Shown here one piece after another: positions 1-9,772 of a stretch of 64,000 bases of DNA. The stretch comes from Terriglobus tenax (GTDB lineage: Bacteria > Acidobacteriota > Terriglobia > Terriglobales > Acidobacteriaceae), in NCBI RefSeq assembly GCF_025685395.1, contig NZ_JAGSYA010000004.1:2852001-2916000 (forward strand), given 5' to 3'. Both the position numbers and the translations under genes were made by a program. The stretch's first letter is position 1. Every line of letters begins with the position of its first letter. The notes below the pieces were generated by a model that was given only the letters and a program-made list of their open reading frames with translations, made no database searches and had not been told where the DNA came from.

Positions 1-1
1 T

Positions 2-322
2 AGCAACACCGGCATCGACACAAAGATTCCCGGCGTTCCGGGATTTCCGGGATCACACCCTTCAGCCACTCCAGACCAGAAGTTGTTTGTGACGGATGTT
101 GATCTTTCGAAGCAGGAGAAGGTGCCAGGCCTGTGGGGCGTTGCAGTAGGCCTGCTTGAAGGTGGAGATTCGACGATCATTCATCGTTTCGACAATGCTC
201 ACGGGGCGACTACATGGCGTCACAACCACCCTCACCCCGTTTCCAGCCCAGACAATCAACGGATTTATTTCAACGTCAACGCGGGCACTTGGACGCGGCT
301 CTTTGTCGCTCAGGCCGGATAA
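2..322 (+). CDS. Oligogalacturonate lyase-like protein (PL22 type), C-terminal part
   Basis: Only the last 106 codons are in the window; the reading frame is open from base 2 and ends at TAA 320-322. The text contains a beta-propeller-like blade ending HPHPV-SPDNQRIYFNVN, which resembles the final blade of oligogalacturonate lyases and related TolB/WD40-like secreted sugar enzymes (family knowledge). Such enzymes split unsaturated digalacturonate made by pectin lyases. It sits 16 bases before a GH88/105 hydrolase and then an SGNH esterase, all in the same direction, so an operon for pectin or rhamnogalacturonan breakdown is likely. The catalytic part lies outside the window, so the family call rests on the C-terminus and the neighbours; another propeller-type enzyme is possible. 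Confidence 0.55.
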   Translation, partial: SNTGIDTKIPGVPGFPGSHPSATPDQKLFVTDVDLSKQEKVPGLWGVAVGLLEGGDSTIIHRFDNAHGATTWRHNHPHPVSSPDNQRIYFNVNAGTWTRLFVAQAG

Positions 323-338
323 CCTTATGGAGAATACG

Positions 339-1445
339 ATGAAACTGACGCTACGTGCGCTTGGATCAGTAGGAATACTTGCGGTTTGTCTCTCTGCTAT
401 TGTTCCAGCTCAAGGTCAAACAATTCCTGCAGAATATGCTCCCATCCAGATTGGCAAAGGGCTTGCGAAGGATTTCAGCAATCGCAGTGTCCAGGGTAAG
501 AACGTTGTCATCTATCCCGAGATCTGCGCATGGTATGGCTCTCTTATCTACGCCCGCGAGGCCCACGATAAGCAGCTTTTGGAAGCTTTGCAAAAACGGT
601 TCGAGGATTTGCTTGCGTTCAATAATCAGGCGCGCGTGCCGAACACCAGACACGTCGACTTCGATGTCTTTGGCGTCGTTCCGCTGGAGTTGTATATGCA
701 GACAGGCGAAAAGCGATACCTGGAAATGGGGCTTCGTTTCGCCGACCTGCAGTGGGAAAGCCCACAAGCAGACGGGCTCTCAAGCGAGACGCGCTACTGG
801 ATTGACGACATGTATATGTTGACGATCCTTCAGCTTGAAGCATATCGCGCGACCAAAAATCCGAAGTATCTTCTGCGTGGCGCAAAAGAGATGGCGGCTT
901 ACATTCAGAAGCTGCAACAGCCAAATGGGCTCTTCTTCCATTCTCCAGACGCGAAATACTTTTGGGGAAGAGGCAATGGCTGGGTGGCAGCCGGCATGAC
1001 GGAGATGCTGACCTCTCTTCCCAAGAGCAACCCGAATTATCCCGTCATTCTTGCTGGATACAAGAAGATGATGTCTGCATTGCTTGCATCGCAAGGCAAG
1101 GACGGTGTGTGGCGTCAGCTTCTTGATAAAGAAGAATCGTGGGCGGAGTCTTCATCCAGCGGTATGTTTACCTTCGCATTCGCCGAAGGCGTGCGCAATG
1201 GCTGGCTGGCAAAAGACCTTTACAGTCCTGCTGTCTATCGCGCGTGGACAGGCGTGAGTGGCTTGGTCGATCAAAACTCTCTTGTCACCAGTGTTTGCGA
1301 AGGAACAAATAAAGAAGATTCGCTTACGTACTACCTGTTGAGAAAGCGCCGCACCGGTGACTTGCACGGCCAGGCGGCTGTACTATGGGCAGCCACGGCA
1401 ATGGCTCGGCTTGAATCGTCCGATAAAGTGGTGGCGGCAAAATAG
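339..1445 (+). CDS. Secreted GH88/GH105 unsaturated rhamnogalacturonyl/glucuronyl hydrolase
   Basis: 368 residues. An N-terminal signal peptide (MKLTLRAL, hydrophobic core, PAQGQ) is followed by an alpha/alpha-barrel domain with family motifs: YWIDDMYML near residues 154-162, WGRGNGW in the middle and a WAESSSSGMF segment later. GH88/105 enzymes hydrate the unsaturated uronic acid left at chain ends by polysaccharide lyases, fitting the PL22-like gene just upstream. I start at ATG 339 because GGAGAA at 329-334 is well placed; ATG 327 in the same frame overlaps that site. The stop overlaps the GTG of the next gene by one base, so the two are translationally coupled. A paralogue with nearly identical motifs lies at 53000-54076 in a different locus. 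Exact substrate is not decidable from sequence. Confidence 0.88.
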   Translation: MKLTLRALGSVGILAVCLSAIVPAQGQTIPAEYAPIQIGKGLAKDFSNRSVQGKNVVIYPEICAWYGSLIYAREAHDKQLLEALQKRFEDLLAFNNQARVPNTRHVDFDVFGVVPLELYMQTGEKRYLEMGLRFADLQWESPQADGLSSETRYWIDDMYMLTILQLEAYRATKNPKYLLRGAKEMAAYIQKLQQPNGLFFHSPDAKYFWGRGNGWVAAGMTEMLTSLPKSNPNYPVILAGYKKMMSALLASQGKDGVWRQLLDKEESWAESSSSGMFTFAFAEGVRNGWLAKDLYSPAVYRAWTGVSGLVDQNSLVTSVCEGTNKEDSLTYYLLRKRRTGDLHGQAAVLWAATAMARLESSDKVVAAK

Positions 1446-2737
1446 TGACAAAGCTAGGAACTTCGACGCAGCGGAGTACCGTTCTTCACTCAGAGGTGCT
1501 CCGCACATTCCGTTATCAGTGTTTCGTAGTGTTTGTGATGATGTTGCTTTTCGTTCATGTGGATGCATGGGCACAGCAGGCAGCATTTGCATTACATGAT
1601 GGTGACCGGGTCGTCTTCTTTGGCGACAGCATTTCAGCGCAGCGGTTCTATACCACCTATCTACAGACTGCCGTTAGAGCACGCTTTCCAGAGTGGAACA
1701 TCCGCTTCTACAACGCTGGTGTTGGTGGAGACAACGTGCACGGAGGCATTGCCGGCAAGATTGATGCACGCATCGACAGGGATATCCTGAAGTTTCAGCC
1801 TACTGTCGTGACCATCATGCTCGGCATGAATGATCGGTCGCACGCGGCCGAATATGAAGCCGGGTACGAGCATATTCTGCAGCATCTCCGCGCAGCTTCT
1901 CCTGACCTGCGTATTACGGTCCTCGGCCCTACGCCGGTAGATGGGACGACTAATAACAATCCGTCGGCGAACACAGAATTGCGAAGGTTTCTTGAAGTCG
2001 ACAAGCGGCTTGCGGATATGTACGGTGCAAGATTTATCGATCTGCAGGCGCCAGTACTTGCCGCGTTGGAACGCGCAGAGAAGCTTAATCACCTCGCTGC
2101 GTTATCTCTTATCCCTGATCGAATTCACCCACAGCCTCCTATCCACATGCTGATGGCAGAGACCATTCTGGCGGGATGGAACTATCCGAAAACCACGTCC
2201 AAAATCGTAATCGATGCAGCCACCAACAGGGTGCTCCGCCAGGACGGAGCCGTAGTCAGCAATGTTGTGAAGAATAAGAGCGCCGTTGAGTGGACAGCAC
2301 TTGAGACTGCTGATGAAATCCGCTTTGTGACAACAGACGGAAACGAAGTGCTCTATCAGGACATGATTGGAGCAGAGCACGTCGGCTCAAAGCTGCTGCA
2401 GGTTACATCTCTGGCGAAAGGCCGCTATTCACTCTTCATCGACGGCAAGCCGTTGATGGAGACATGGAGCGAAAAAGAACTGGAGACGGGGATACATCTC
2501 GACCGGCTGGCTACTCCAGCGCATCGCGCGGGAGTGGCCGTCTATTACGCCTGTTATGACAGCGAACTCAATCAAACAGAGCACAGCCGTCTGGTGGGAA
2601 CACTGGAAGCACAGCATCCTGAAATGATTTCGAAGCTAGATGCAGTGCTTCAGGCTGCCGCGGAGCGATCGGAAAGCTTGATACAAGCAGCAACCAAAAG
2701 AGTCGAACGCCACTATTCCCTGGTAGCTCTACCGTGA
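1445..2737 (+). CDS. Secreted SGNH/GDSL-family esterase
   Basis: 430 residues starting at a GTG that overlaps the previous stop (TAGTG). A hydrophobic export segment covers about residues 25-44 and ends at AWAQ. SGNH blocks are visible: GDSIS (Ser about 62), NAGVGGDN, LGMND, and the catalytic DRIHP near residue 225. These hydrolases remove acetyl or other acyl groups; beside pectin/rhamnogalacturonan enzymes a carbohydrate deacetylase role is the reasonable inference. The protein is longer than a minimal SGNH domain; the extra 170 or so C-terminal residues have no motif I recognise. It is the last intact gene of the operon and is followed by a gene remnant rather than another complete gene. 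Confidence 0.83.
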   Translation: MTKLGTSTQRSTVLHSEVLRTFRYQCFVVFVMMLLFVHVDAWAQQAAFALHDGDRVVFFGDSISAQRFYTTYLQTAVRARFPEWNIRFYNAGVGGDNVHGGIAGKIDARIDRDILKFQPTVVTIMLGMNDRSHAAEYEAGYEHILQHLRAASPDLRITVLGPTPVDGTTNNNPSANTELRRFLEVDKRLADMYGARFIDLQAPVLAALERAEKLNHLAALSLIPDRIHPQPPIHMLMAETILAGWNYPKTTSKIVIDAATNRVLRQDGAVVSNVVKNKSAVEWTALETADEIRFVTTDGNEVLYQDMIGAEHVGSKLLQVTSLAKGRYSLFIDGKPLMETWSEKELETGIHLDRLATPAHRAGVAVYYACYDSELNQTEHSRLVGTLEAQHPEMISKLDAVLQAAAERSESLIQAATKRVERHYSLVALP

Positions 2738-2981
2738 ATATCAGGGCGACCCGGAGATGTGCTTCGAGCTTGGCTTTGCTGGAGGCGCGCACCTGAACCC
2801 GTTCTATTAGAGAAATGATCGCGTAGGCACCGAGCAATGGAGCCGCTTTATTCGTGACGGCAATTACCGCTATCACCCTCAACTGCACGAACAGCACGAG
2901 AGCTTCGCCAGGCTGGGGGACAAGAACCTTGCCGCGCAGAGGTTCGTGGAGGCTTTCACGGACAAGTGCATTCTCGGCTAG
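2727..2981 (+). pseudogene. Remnant C-terminus of an unrecognised protein
   Basis: After the SGNH gene, one frame reads like real protein (LYREYQGDPEMCFELGFAGG, then NPFY) up to an in-frame TAG at 2808-2810 and continues in the same frame (VGTEQWSRFIRDG) to TAG 2979-2981. There is no start codon with a ribosome site, and the text begins directly after a stop at 2724-2726. Its upstream end overlaps the SGNH coding region by a few bases. The residue mix looks coding, so I read it as the decayed tail of a lost gene; I cannot name the family. A selenocysteine or suppressor reading is not supported because the codon is TAG. Confidence 0.4.
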
Positions 2982-3330
2982 ATCGCTCTCTCTTGGGGCG
3001 GCTAATCTGCCGCGCGCTTTTACGCCGCCTAAAAGCGCGCGGGAAGAACCCTTGTAGGTTTCTCCCCGCCCCTCATCCGCTGGACTTCCGGCCTTCGCTC
3101 GCCGGCTGCGCACCCGGACTCAAATTCCTTCTCTGGGACCTGCCCCTTTTACTATCCGGCGCACCCCGAGTGAAAACTGCCCATTGCAACGCCCGTGGCC
3201 GGTATCCTAAAGAACTGTCATTCCAGACGAAAAATGGCCCATTTAAGCTACGTGAATTGAGGAATTTCTAGAATCTGTATCACTCTTTCAGGGATGACAA
3301 AGAACAAGAAAGGCAAGTACGTCTTGCGGC
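2982..3330. other. Intergenic region without a recognisable gene
   Basis: Between the remnant and the convergent end of argG. It holds the long hairpin at 3010-3042 and a run containing CAGGGATGACAAAG near 3292, similar to the tail of the dispersed repeats found elsewhere in the window. I see no convincing coding frame. Confidence 0.5.
3010..3042. repeat. Perfect 13-bp inverted repeat (hairpin)
   Basis: CCGCGCGCTTTTA at 3010-3022 pairs exactly with TAAAAGCGCGCGG at 3030-3042 around a 7-base loop. There is no U-tract, so it is not a classical intrinsic terminator, but it lies between an operon end and the convergent argG end, where a transcription stop would be useful. Confidence 0.6.
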
Positions 3331-5307
<1,977 letters not shown>

Positions 5308-6501
5308 ATGCTGATGCCGTTCAATAAATCTGTTCCCCTCCTCCAACGCATTCCTGCTGTTCCAGCTTGCCGGCTGGGGCTCGTTCTGCTCGGGCTCACG
5401 ACGGCTGCACAGCTTCCGATGCAGGCGCAGGTGAGTGCGTCTCCGCTGCCAATCAATGGGACAATGCCTGTCTTTCAGCTAAAGGGGACTGACGGGAAGA
5501 TACATATCTCCTCCGATTGGAAAACCAGCCCAGTACTCGTAGTTGCTTTCCTTTCCAATCACTGCACCGAGTCGCAGCTCAACGAGTCGCGCCTCAATCA
5601 GCTTGTCCAGGACTATTCCGGTAAAGACGTAAGTGTTCTTGCGATCCAGTCCAGTAATCCGAAAGCCTTCCGCGAGGAGGAGCTGGCGTGGTCAGATGTT
5701 GGCGAGAGTCTGGACGATATGAAGGAACGTGCGACGTTCCGGAAGTTCAAATTCCCCTATCTCTACGATGGGGATACGGGAGCTACCGCGAAGGCATTCG
5801 GCGCGAAGGTGGCCCCCTCGGTATACATCTTCGACGGGCAGCGAAAGCTGCAATACCAGGGCAGGATCGACGACGGTGTTGCCGGTAGACCCGCGTCCAA
5901 ACGGGATGCAGCGGAGGCGGTGGATGCAATCCTTGCAGGAAGACCTGTCCCTGTTGCTACGACTGAAGCGAAGGGATGCGACCTGCGTCTAGGAAGCGAC
6001 AAGGCGATCGCCGCGGAGCAAGATCCTGGGCCGATTGAGGTCTCTCTCGCAAGCACGGATGCTCTCTCGCAACTGCGGAAGAACCCCAATGGAAAGCTCC
6101 TGATGGTGAACTTCTATGCGACCTGGTGCGGGCCATGCGTCGCCGAATTTCCCGATCTGATGGCCACCAACCGGATGTACCGTGGAAGACCATTCGAGCT
6201 TGTGACCGTATCGTCGAATACCCCTGAAGAACGGCCAGAGGTGCTTGATTTTCTCAAGAAGATGCATGCGACAACACGCAATCTTCTGTATGGCTCCGAT
6301 GACGTGTACGCCATGCAGGAGGCGTTTGATCCGAATGTAGGTTCCGCCGTTCCAATCACAGTGCTGCTCGGGCCGAAGGGTGAACTGCTACTCGATCAGA
6401 AGGGAGAGATCGACCTTTTGGAGATTCGCCGCGGCATTCTCGCGAACCTTCCGGACGACAAGGACCATATCGGTTCTCAACAGTATTGGGCGACTCGTTG
6501 A
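5308..6501 (+). CDS. Exported protein with two thioredoxin-fold domains (TlpA/AhpC-TSA type)
   Basis: 397 residues. A hydrophobic N-terminal segment (about residues 20-40, ending QAQV) indicates export. Domain 1 (about 50-210) is AhpC/TSA-like with SNHCTESQ, so a single cysteine at about 86, and GRIDDG. Domain 2 (about 235-390) is TlpA-like with a complete WCGPC motif (C274, C277). Such proteins reduce disulphides or handle peroxide/haem-related thiols in the periplasm, drawing electrons from a DsbD/CcdA membrane protein (family knowledge). The next genes are a paralogue, a DsbD N-terminal-like protein and a broken dsbD. The start at ATG 5308 has only a weak AGGTTAGG-like site at 5297-5304; the alternative ATG 5314 would change little. 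Confidence 0.8.
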   Translation: MLMPFNKSVPLLQRIPAVPACRLGLVLLGLTTAAQLPMQAQVSASPLPINGTMPVFQLKGTDGKIHISSDWKTSPVLVVAFLSNHCTESQLNESRLNQLVQDYSGKDVSVLAIQSSNPKAFREEELAWSDVGESLDDMKERATFRKFKFPYLYDGDTGATAKAFGAKVAPSVYIFDGQRKLQYQGRIDDGVAGRPASKRDAAEAVDAILAGRPVPVATTEAKGCDLRLGSDKAIAAEQDPGPIEVSLASTDALSQLRKNPNGKLLMVNFYATWCGPCVAEFPDLMATNRMYRGRPFELVTVSSNTPEERPEVLDFLKKMHATTRNLLYGSDDVYAMQEAFDPNVGSAVPITVLLGPKGELLLDQKGEIDLLEIRRGILANLPDDKDHIGSQQYWATR

Positions 6502-6562
6502 TCGAGTTACCAGAACCCTGGATTTCAGATCGCTTCAACACCGTTTCCTGAGGAGAAAACCT

Positions 6563-7780
6563 ATGCATCCGATGTCCCGTATGGCCGCCGCAACCGTTAT
6601 GAGTCTGGCTGGACTGCTTATCGCACAACAGCAGACACCGCCTAGAACAGGGGCTGATTATCAGGCAAGGCTTGTACCTGTCCCTACGTCTGACCACCCC
6701 GTCATGAAGATCGGGACATCCGCACCAGACTTCAAGTTGAAAGGAACCGATGGTAAGGACCACACACTTGCTGAATTCAGCAAAGGCAAGCTTCTTGTTG
6801 TCTTCTTTGAATCGGTCCACTGCCCGGTTTCACAAAACTACGAAGAAAGAATGCGTGCGCTCTACGACGAGTATCACCCGAAAGGGATCGACTTCGTTGC
6901 TATCAACCCCAATAACCCGGCCGCTGTTCGCCTGAATGAGTTGAACTATACCGACCTGACAGATGCTCCGGGAGACATGAAGATTCGAGTTGCGAATCGA
7001 CATATCGAGTGGCCTTACCTCTATGACGGTGAAACGCAGGCTCTCACGCAGAAATATGGCGCTATTGCAACGCCTCACGTCTTCATCTTTGACGGCGAGC
7101 GGAAGCTGCAGTATCAGGGCCGCATTGATGACAACCAGAACGAGGCCCTGGTCAAGGTGCATGATGCACATGACGCGATTGAAGCTCTCCTGGCCGGGCA
7201 AGAAGTTGCCGTGGCCAATCGCCCGGCCTTTGGCTGCTCGACGAAGTGGATCGAAAAGTCGCAGGACGTGCAGAAGGAGTGGGCAAAGATCGAGTCTGAA
7301 CCAGTCACCCTGACGAAGGCATCGGTGGACGATCTGAAAGCAGTCAAGGAAAACGCAGGGAACAAGGTCGCGGTCGTGCACTTCTGGAGCACATCGCAGA
7401 AGAACGTTCAGGAAAGCAGCAAAGACCTGGTTACCACCTGGTTCTGGTATGCCAACCGCCCCTATCAGTACATCAATGTGAATACAGATGGAGCTGCGAG
7501 CGAGGCGAAGGTGCTTGAAATTCTCAAGTCTCAGCACGCGTACAACACCAACCTTCAGATTGCGGGTGCCGATCTCAAGGGGCTTGGGAGCACGTTTGAC
7601 GCTGCCATTTCACCAAAAGAAGAGTTCACGGTGGTGATTGCGCCGGGCGGGAAGATTGTCTACAGCCGCAAGGGACCGGTAAACATCCAGGACATTCGTC
7701 ACGCCGTGCTCAATACGTTTCCTGACAACAGAGCTTTTCCGGGTCAGGCAAAGTACTGGTCGCAACTCAAATGGAGATAG
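6563..7780 (+). CDS. Exported two-domain thioredoxin-fold protein, second domain lacking CxxC
   Basis: 405 residues from ATG 6563, behind AGGAG at 6551-6555. Paralogue of the preceding gene: both share PYLYDG, a VFIFDG/VYIFDG strand, KLQYQGRIDD and a C-terminal ...YW end. Domain 1 has VHCPVSQ with cysteine at about 87. In domain 2 the place of CGPC is occupied by WSTSQKN (about 275-281), so the redox pair is gone while the fold is kept. An N-terminal hydrophobic segment (MAAATVMSLAGLLIAQ) suggests export. It probably acts with the neighbour, either as a partner or as a binding protein for reduced substrate; this is inference. The gap of about 60 bases fits an operon. Confidence 0.8.
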   Translation: MHPMSRMAAATVMSLAGLLIAQQQTPPRTGADYQARLVPVPTSDHPVMKIGTSAPDFKLKGTDGKDHTLAEFSKGKLLVVFFESVHCPVSQNYEERMRALYDEYHPKGIDFVAINPNNPAAVRLNELNYTDLTDAPGDMKIRVANRHIEWPYLYDGETQALTQKYGAIATPHVFIFDGERKLQYQGRIDDNQNEALVKVHDAHDAIEALLAGQEVAVANRPAFGCSTKWIEKSQDVQKEWAKIESEPVTLTKASVDDLKAVKENAGNKVAVVHFWSTSQKNVQESSKDLVTTWFWYANRPYQYINVNTDGAASEAKVLEILKSQHAYNTNLQIAGADLKGLGSTFDAAISPKEEFTVVIAPGGKIVYSRKGPVNIQDIRHAVLNTFPDNRAFPGQAKYWSQLKWR

Positions 7781-7854
7781 CGTTGGTGAGCGGAGCGGAC
7801 CCCAACGATACGGAAAGCTCCGCTCCGTTCAGCAAACAGATCGAGGAGGCATCT

Positions 7855-8331
7855 ATGAAATTCAAAATGAGTGAACTCGCAGTCCTGCTCGCGCTATTTC
7901 CTGGTATCGGCATCGCCCTGCACGCACAGCGTCCGACCGACATTGTGAAATGGACGGCAACGATAACGAAGAGCACGAAGACTTCAACAAATGTAGCTCT
8001 GTCTGCAACGGTTGCCGATGGGTGGCATGTCTATGCGCTTTCCCAGGGAACAGGAGGTCCCAACCCACTGAAGATATCAGTTCCCAGTGGAAGCGCATTC
8101 GTCTTGAAGGCTCCAGTAGCGGACGCCGGGGTGACGAAGCATTACGACACCAGCTTCAAGATGGAGACGGTCTATTACCTCAAGACGATTAATCTTAATG
8201 TTGCTCTGGAGGGAATTTCTGCTGCTCCTCCAGCAACTCTTCCGATTGATGTTCGTTTCCAGGCCTGCAGCGACCGCTTGTGCCTGCCCCCATATACCGC
8301 GCACCTGAGCGCCACACCAAAAGATAAATAG
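7855..8331 (+). CDS. DsbD N-terminal (DsbC-corrector-like) domain protein, exported
   Basis: 158 residues starting at ATG 7855 after a strong GAGGAGG site (7843-7849). After a signal peptide (LAVLLALFPGIGIALHAQ) comes one domain like the periplasmic N-terminus of DsbD, including FQACSDRLCLPP with the cysteine pair at about 138 and 143. In DsbD this domain passes electrons from the membrane part to periplasmic thiol proteins. Here it is a separate protein and is followed five bases later by the start of the DsbD membrane domain, which is truncated. It may therefore be cut off from its usual electron source unless another CcdA/DsbD exists in the genome. Confidence 0.75.
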   Translation: MKFKMSELAVLLALFPGIGIALHAQRPTDIVKWTATITKSTKTSTNVALSATVADGWHVYALSQGTGGPNPLKISVPSGSAFVLKAPVADAGVTKHYDTSFKMETVYYLKTINLNVALEGISAAPPATLPIDVRFQACSDRLCLPPYTAHLSATPKDK

Positions 8332-8335
8332 TCAC

Positions 8336-8503
8336 ATGCCCACTGAATCTCTTTTTCACTCCTTCCGGCTGTCGCTCGGAATGGCGGCGCTTTCATTGCT
8401 CACTCCATGTGTCTTTCCCATGGCGCCGATCACAGTCTCGTTTTTCGCGAATCACTCATCGCGCACGCGAGCCGCGCTCTGCGTTTCAAGACCAATCTTC
8501 TAA
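8336..8503 (+). pseudogene. Truncated DsbD/CcdA transmembrane domain
   Basis: Starting at ATG 8336, four bases after the previous stop, the frame reads 55 residues with LLTPCVFPMAPITVSFF, the signature first membrane helix and redox cysteine of DsbD. After HSSRTRAALC the text loses family character and stops at TAA 8501-8503. A full DsbD membrane domain would need eight helices plus a thioredoxin domain, so most of the gene is missing. The break lies about 150 bases before tRNA-Cys. I read this as a deletion or recombination scar. A functional single-helix peptide is conceivable but unlikely. Confidence 0.8.
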
Positions 8504-8556
8504 TCGCCAATCGGAACTATGGACCGCGACGGCTTCAGGAATCCTCACCATACTGA

Positions 8557-8583
8557 GGCGGCCTACCGGGCCGCCCTTTTTCT
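8557..8583 (+). terminator. Intrinsic terminator downstream of truncated dsbD
   Basis: GGCGGCC (8557-8563) pairs with GGCCGCC (8569-8575) and is followed by CTTTTTCTT. It may be the original terminator of the thioredoxin/dsbD operon left behind after the deletion. Confidence 0.75.
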
Positions 8584-8607
8584 TGCGCGGAAAAAGTCCC
8601 ACATGCA

Positions 8608-8630
8608 TGAAAAAGCCCTCCTGCGAGGGC
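8608..8630 (-). terminator. Intrinsic terminator of tRNA-Cys
   Basis: On the minus strand GCCCTC-GCAG-GAGGGC is followed by TTTTT (bases 8630 down to 8610). It lies about 20 bases beyond the tRNA 3' end. Confidence 0.8.
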
Positions 8631-8652
8631 GGGGGGAACTCGTTTGTTTTAT

Positions 8653-8728
8653 TGGAGCACCGGACGGGATTTGAACCCGTGAATACTGGTTTTGCAGACC
8701 AGCGCGTTAGCCACTTCGCCACCGGTGC
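8653..8728 (-). tRNA. tRNA-Cys (anticodon GCA)
   Basis: Reading the minus strand from 8728, a full cloverleaf forms: acceptor GCACCGG/CCGGTGC, D arm with AGTGGCTAA loop, anticodon stem CTGGT/ACCAG with loop CTGCAAA (anticodon GCA), five-base variable loop, T arm ACGGG-TTCAAAT-CCCGT, discriminator T and an encoded CCA at 8655-8653. Its 3' end faces the broken dsbD region, the side where tRNA-targeting elements integrate. Confidence 0.97.
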
Positions 8729-8801
8729 CCATTTGTCCTCCGCCACGCCACGGTGAAGAGCCTGGCGGAGGGTGTTTCAAACAGATTACAACGAAACTGC
8801 G

Positions 8802-9458
8802 TTACTTCGGCTGCGCGGTCGTGCGCAGGTAGGGCTTCACGGTCTTGTAGCCCGGGAAGATCTTGTCGGCTTCTTCGTTCGAAACAGCGCCGGTGATGAT
8901 GACATCCTGGCCGGGTTTCCAGTTGGCCGGGGTAGCCACACGGTGCCTGGCGGTTAGCTGGATGGAGTCCAGAACGCGCAGAATCTCATCAAAGTTGCGC
9001 CCCGTGGTCATGGGGTAGGCAAGCTGCAGCTTGATCTTCTTGTCCGGTCCAATGACGTAGACGACGCGGACGGTGGCGTTGTCGGCCGGGGTACGGCCTT
9101 CGCAGCTGTCGCCGGCCTCGGCGGGCAGCATGTTGTACAGCTTGGCCACCTTCAGGTCGGTATCGGCAATGATGGGAAAGTTCACATCGGCGCCGGTGAC
9201 ATCCTTGATGTCCTGTGCCCACTTGCTGTGGCTGTCTGCGGGATCAATGCTCAGGCCGATGACCTTGACGCCGCGGGCGGCGAACTGGTTCTCCAGCTTG
9301 CCCACCTCGCCCAGCTCCGTGGTGCAAACCGGGGTAAAGTCCTTGGGGTGCGAGAAGATGACGGCGTAGTGATCGCCAATCCACTGGTGAAAGTGGATGG
9401 GGCCCTGCGTGGTTTCCGCGGTGAAGTCCGGTGCGGTGTCATTGATCCGGAGTGACAT
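8802..9458 (-). CDS. 1-Cys peroxiredoxin (Prx6 type)
   Basis: 218 residues. The peroxidatic cysteine lies in PKDFTPVCTTELG (C45). The long C-terminal half with RVVYVIGPDKKIKL, YPMTTGRNFDEILRVLDS and the end motif with PGYKTVKPYLR are typical of Prx6-like enzymes, which reduce hydrogen peroxide and organic peroxides in the cytoplasm. No signal peptide. ATG is at 9458 behind AAGGAAGG on the minus strand. It is a single-gene unit read toward tRNA-Cys, with the hairpin at 9509-9542 in its upstream region. Confidence 0.93.
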   Translation of the reverse strand: MSLRINDTAPDFTAETTQGPIHFHQWIGDHYAVIFSHPKDFTPVCTTELGEVGKLENQFAARGVKVIGLSIDPADSHSKWAQDIKDVTGADVNFPIIADTDLKVAKLYNMLPAEAGDSCEGRTPADNATVRVVYVIGPDKKIKLQLAYPMTTGRNFDEILRVLDSIQLTARHRVATPANWKPGQDVIITGAVSNEEADKIFPGYKTVKPYLRTTAQPK

Positions 9459-9772
9459 CAGCTTTTGTTTCCTTCCTTGAAGTTCGTACTTTGGGCGGCG
9501 GAAAGTGAAAACCCACCCGGCCAGTCGGCTTGGGGTGGGTTTCAGAGGCGTTTGTCGAAACTTGTCAGCTCGATTCGCTCATCCACACACCCGCACGGGG
9601 CCACAGCAACAGCAGCGGCAGCACATGCGGAGATTGGCGGAATGGGTCGTCATCAGCTTGATAAAAAGCCTAGCCGCTGACCCAGCAGGCTGTCAAACCA
9701 TGGGTTGTGGCAGAATTCTCGCGTGCCGGAAGCATCCAATGGCGCGAACGCGAAACTTCGGAGGTCGATGAG
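9459..9772. other. Divergent intergenic region with a hairpin
   Basis: The 314 bases separate the peroxiredoxin (minus) from the Gfo/Idh/MocA gene (plus) and must hold both promoters. AAACCCACCC (9509-9518) pairs with GGGTGGGTTT (9533-9542) around a 14-base loop, about 50 bases upstream of the peroxiredoxin start; it could be a leader structure or a repeat. I see no gene here. Confidence 0.5.
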
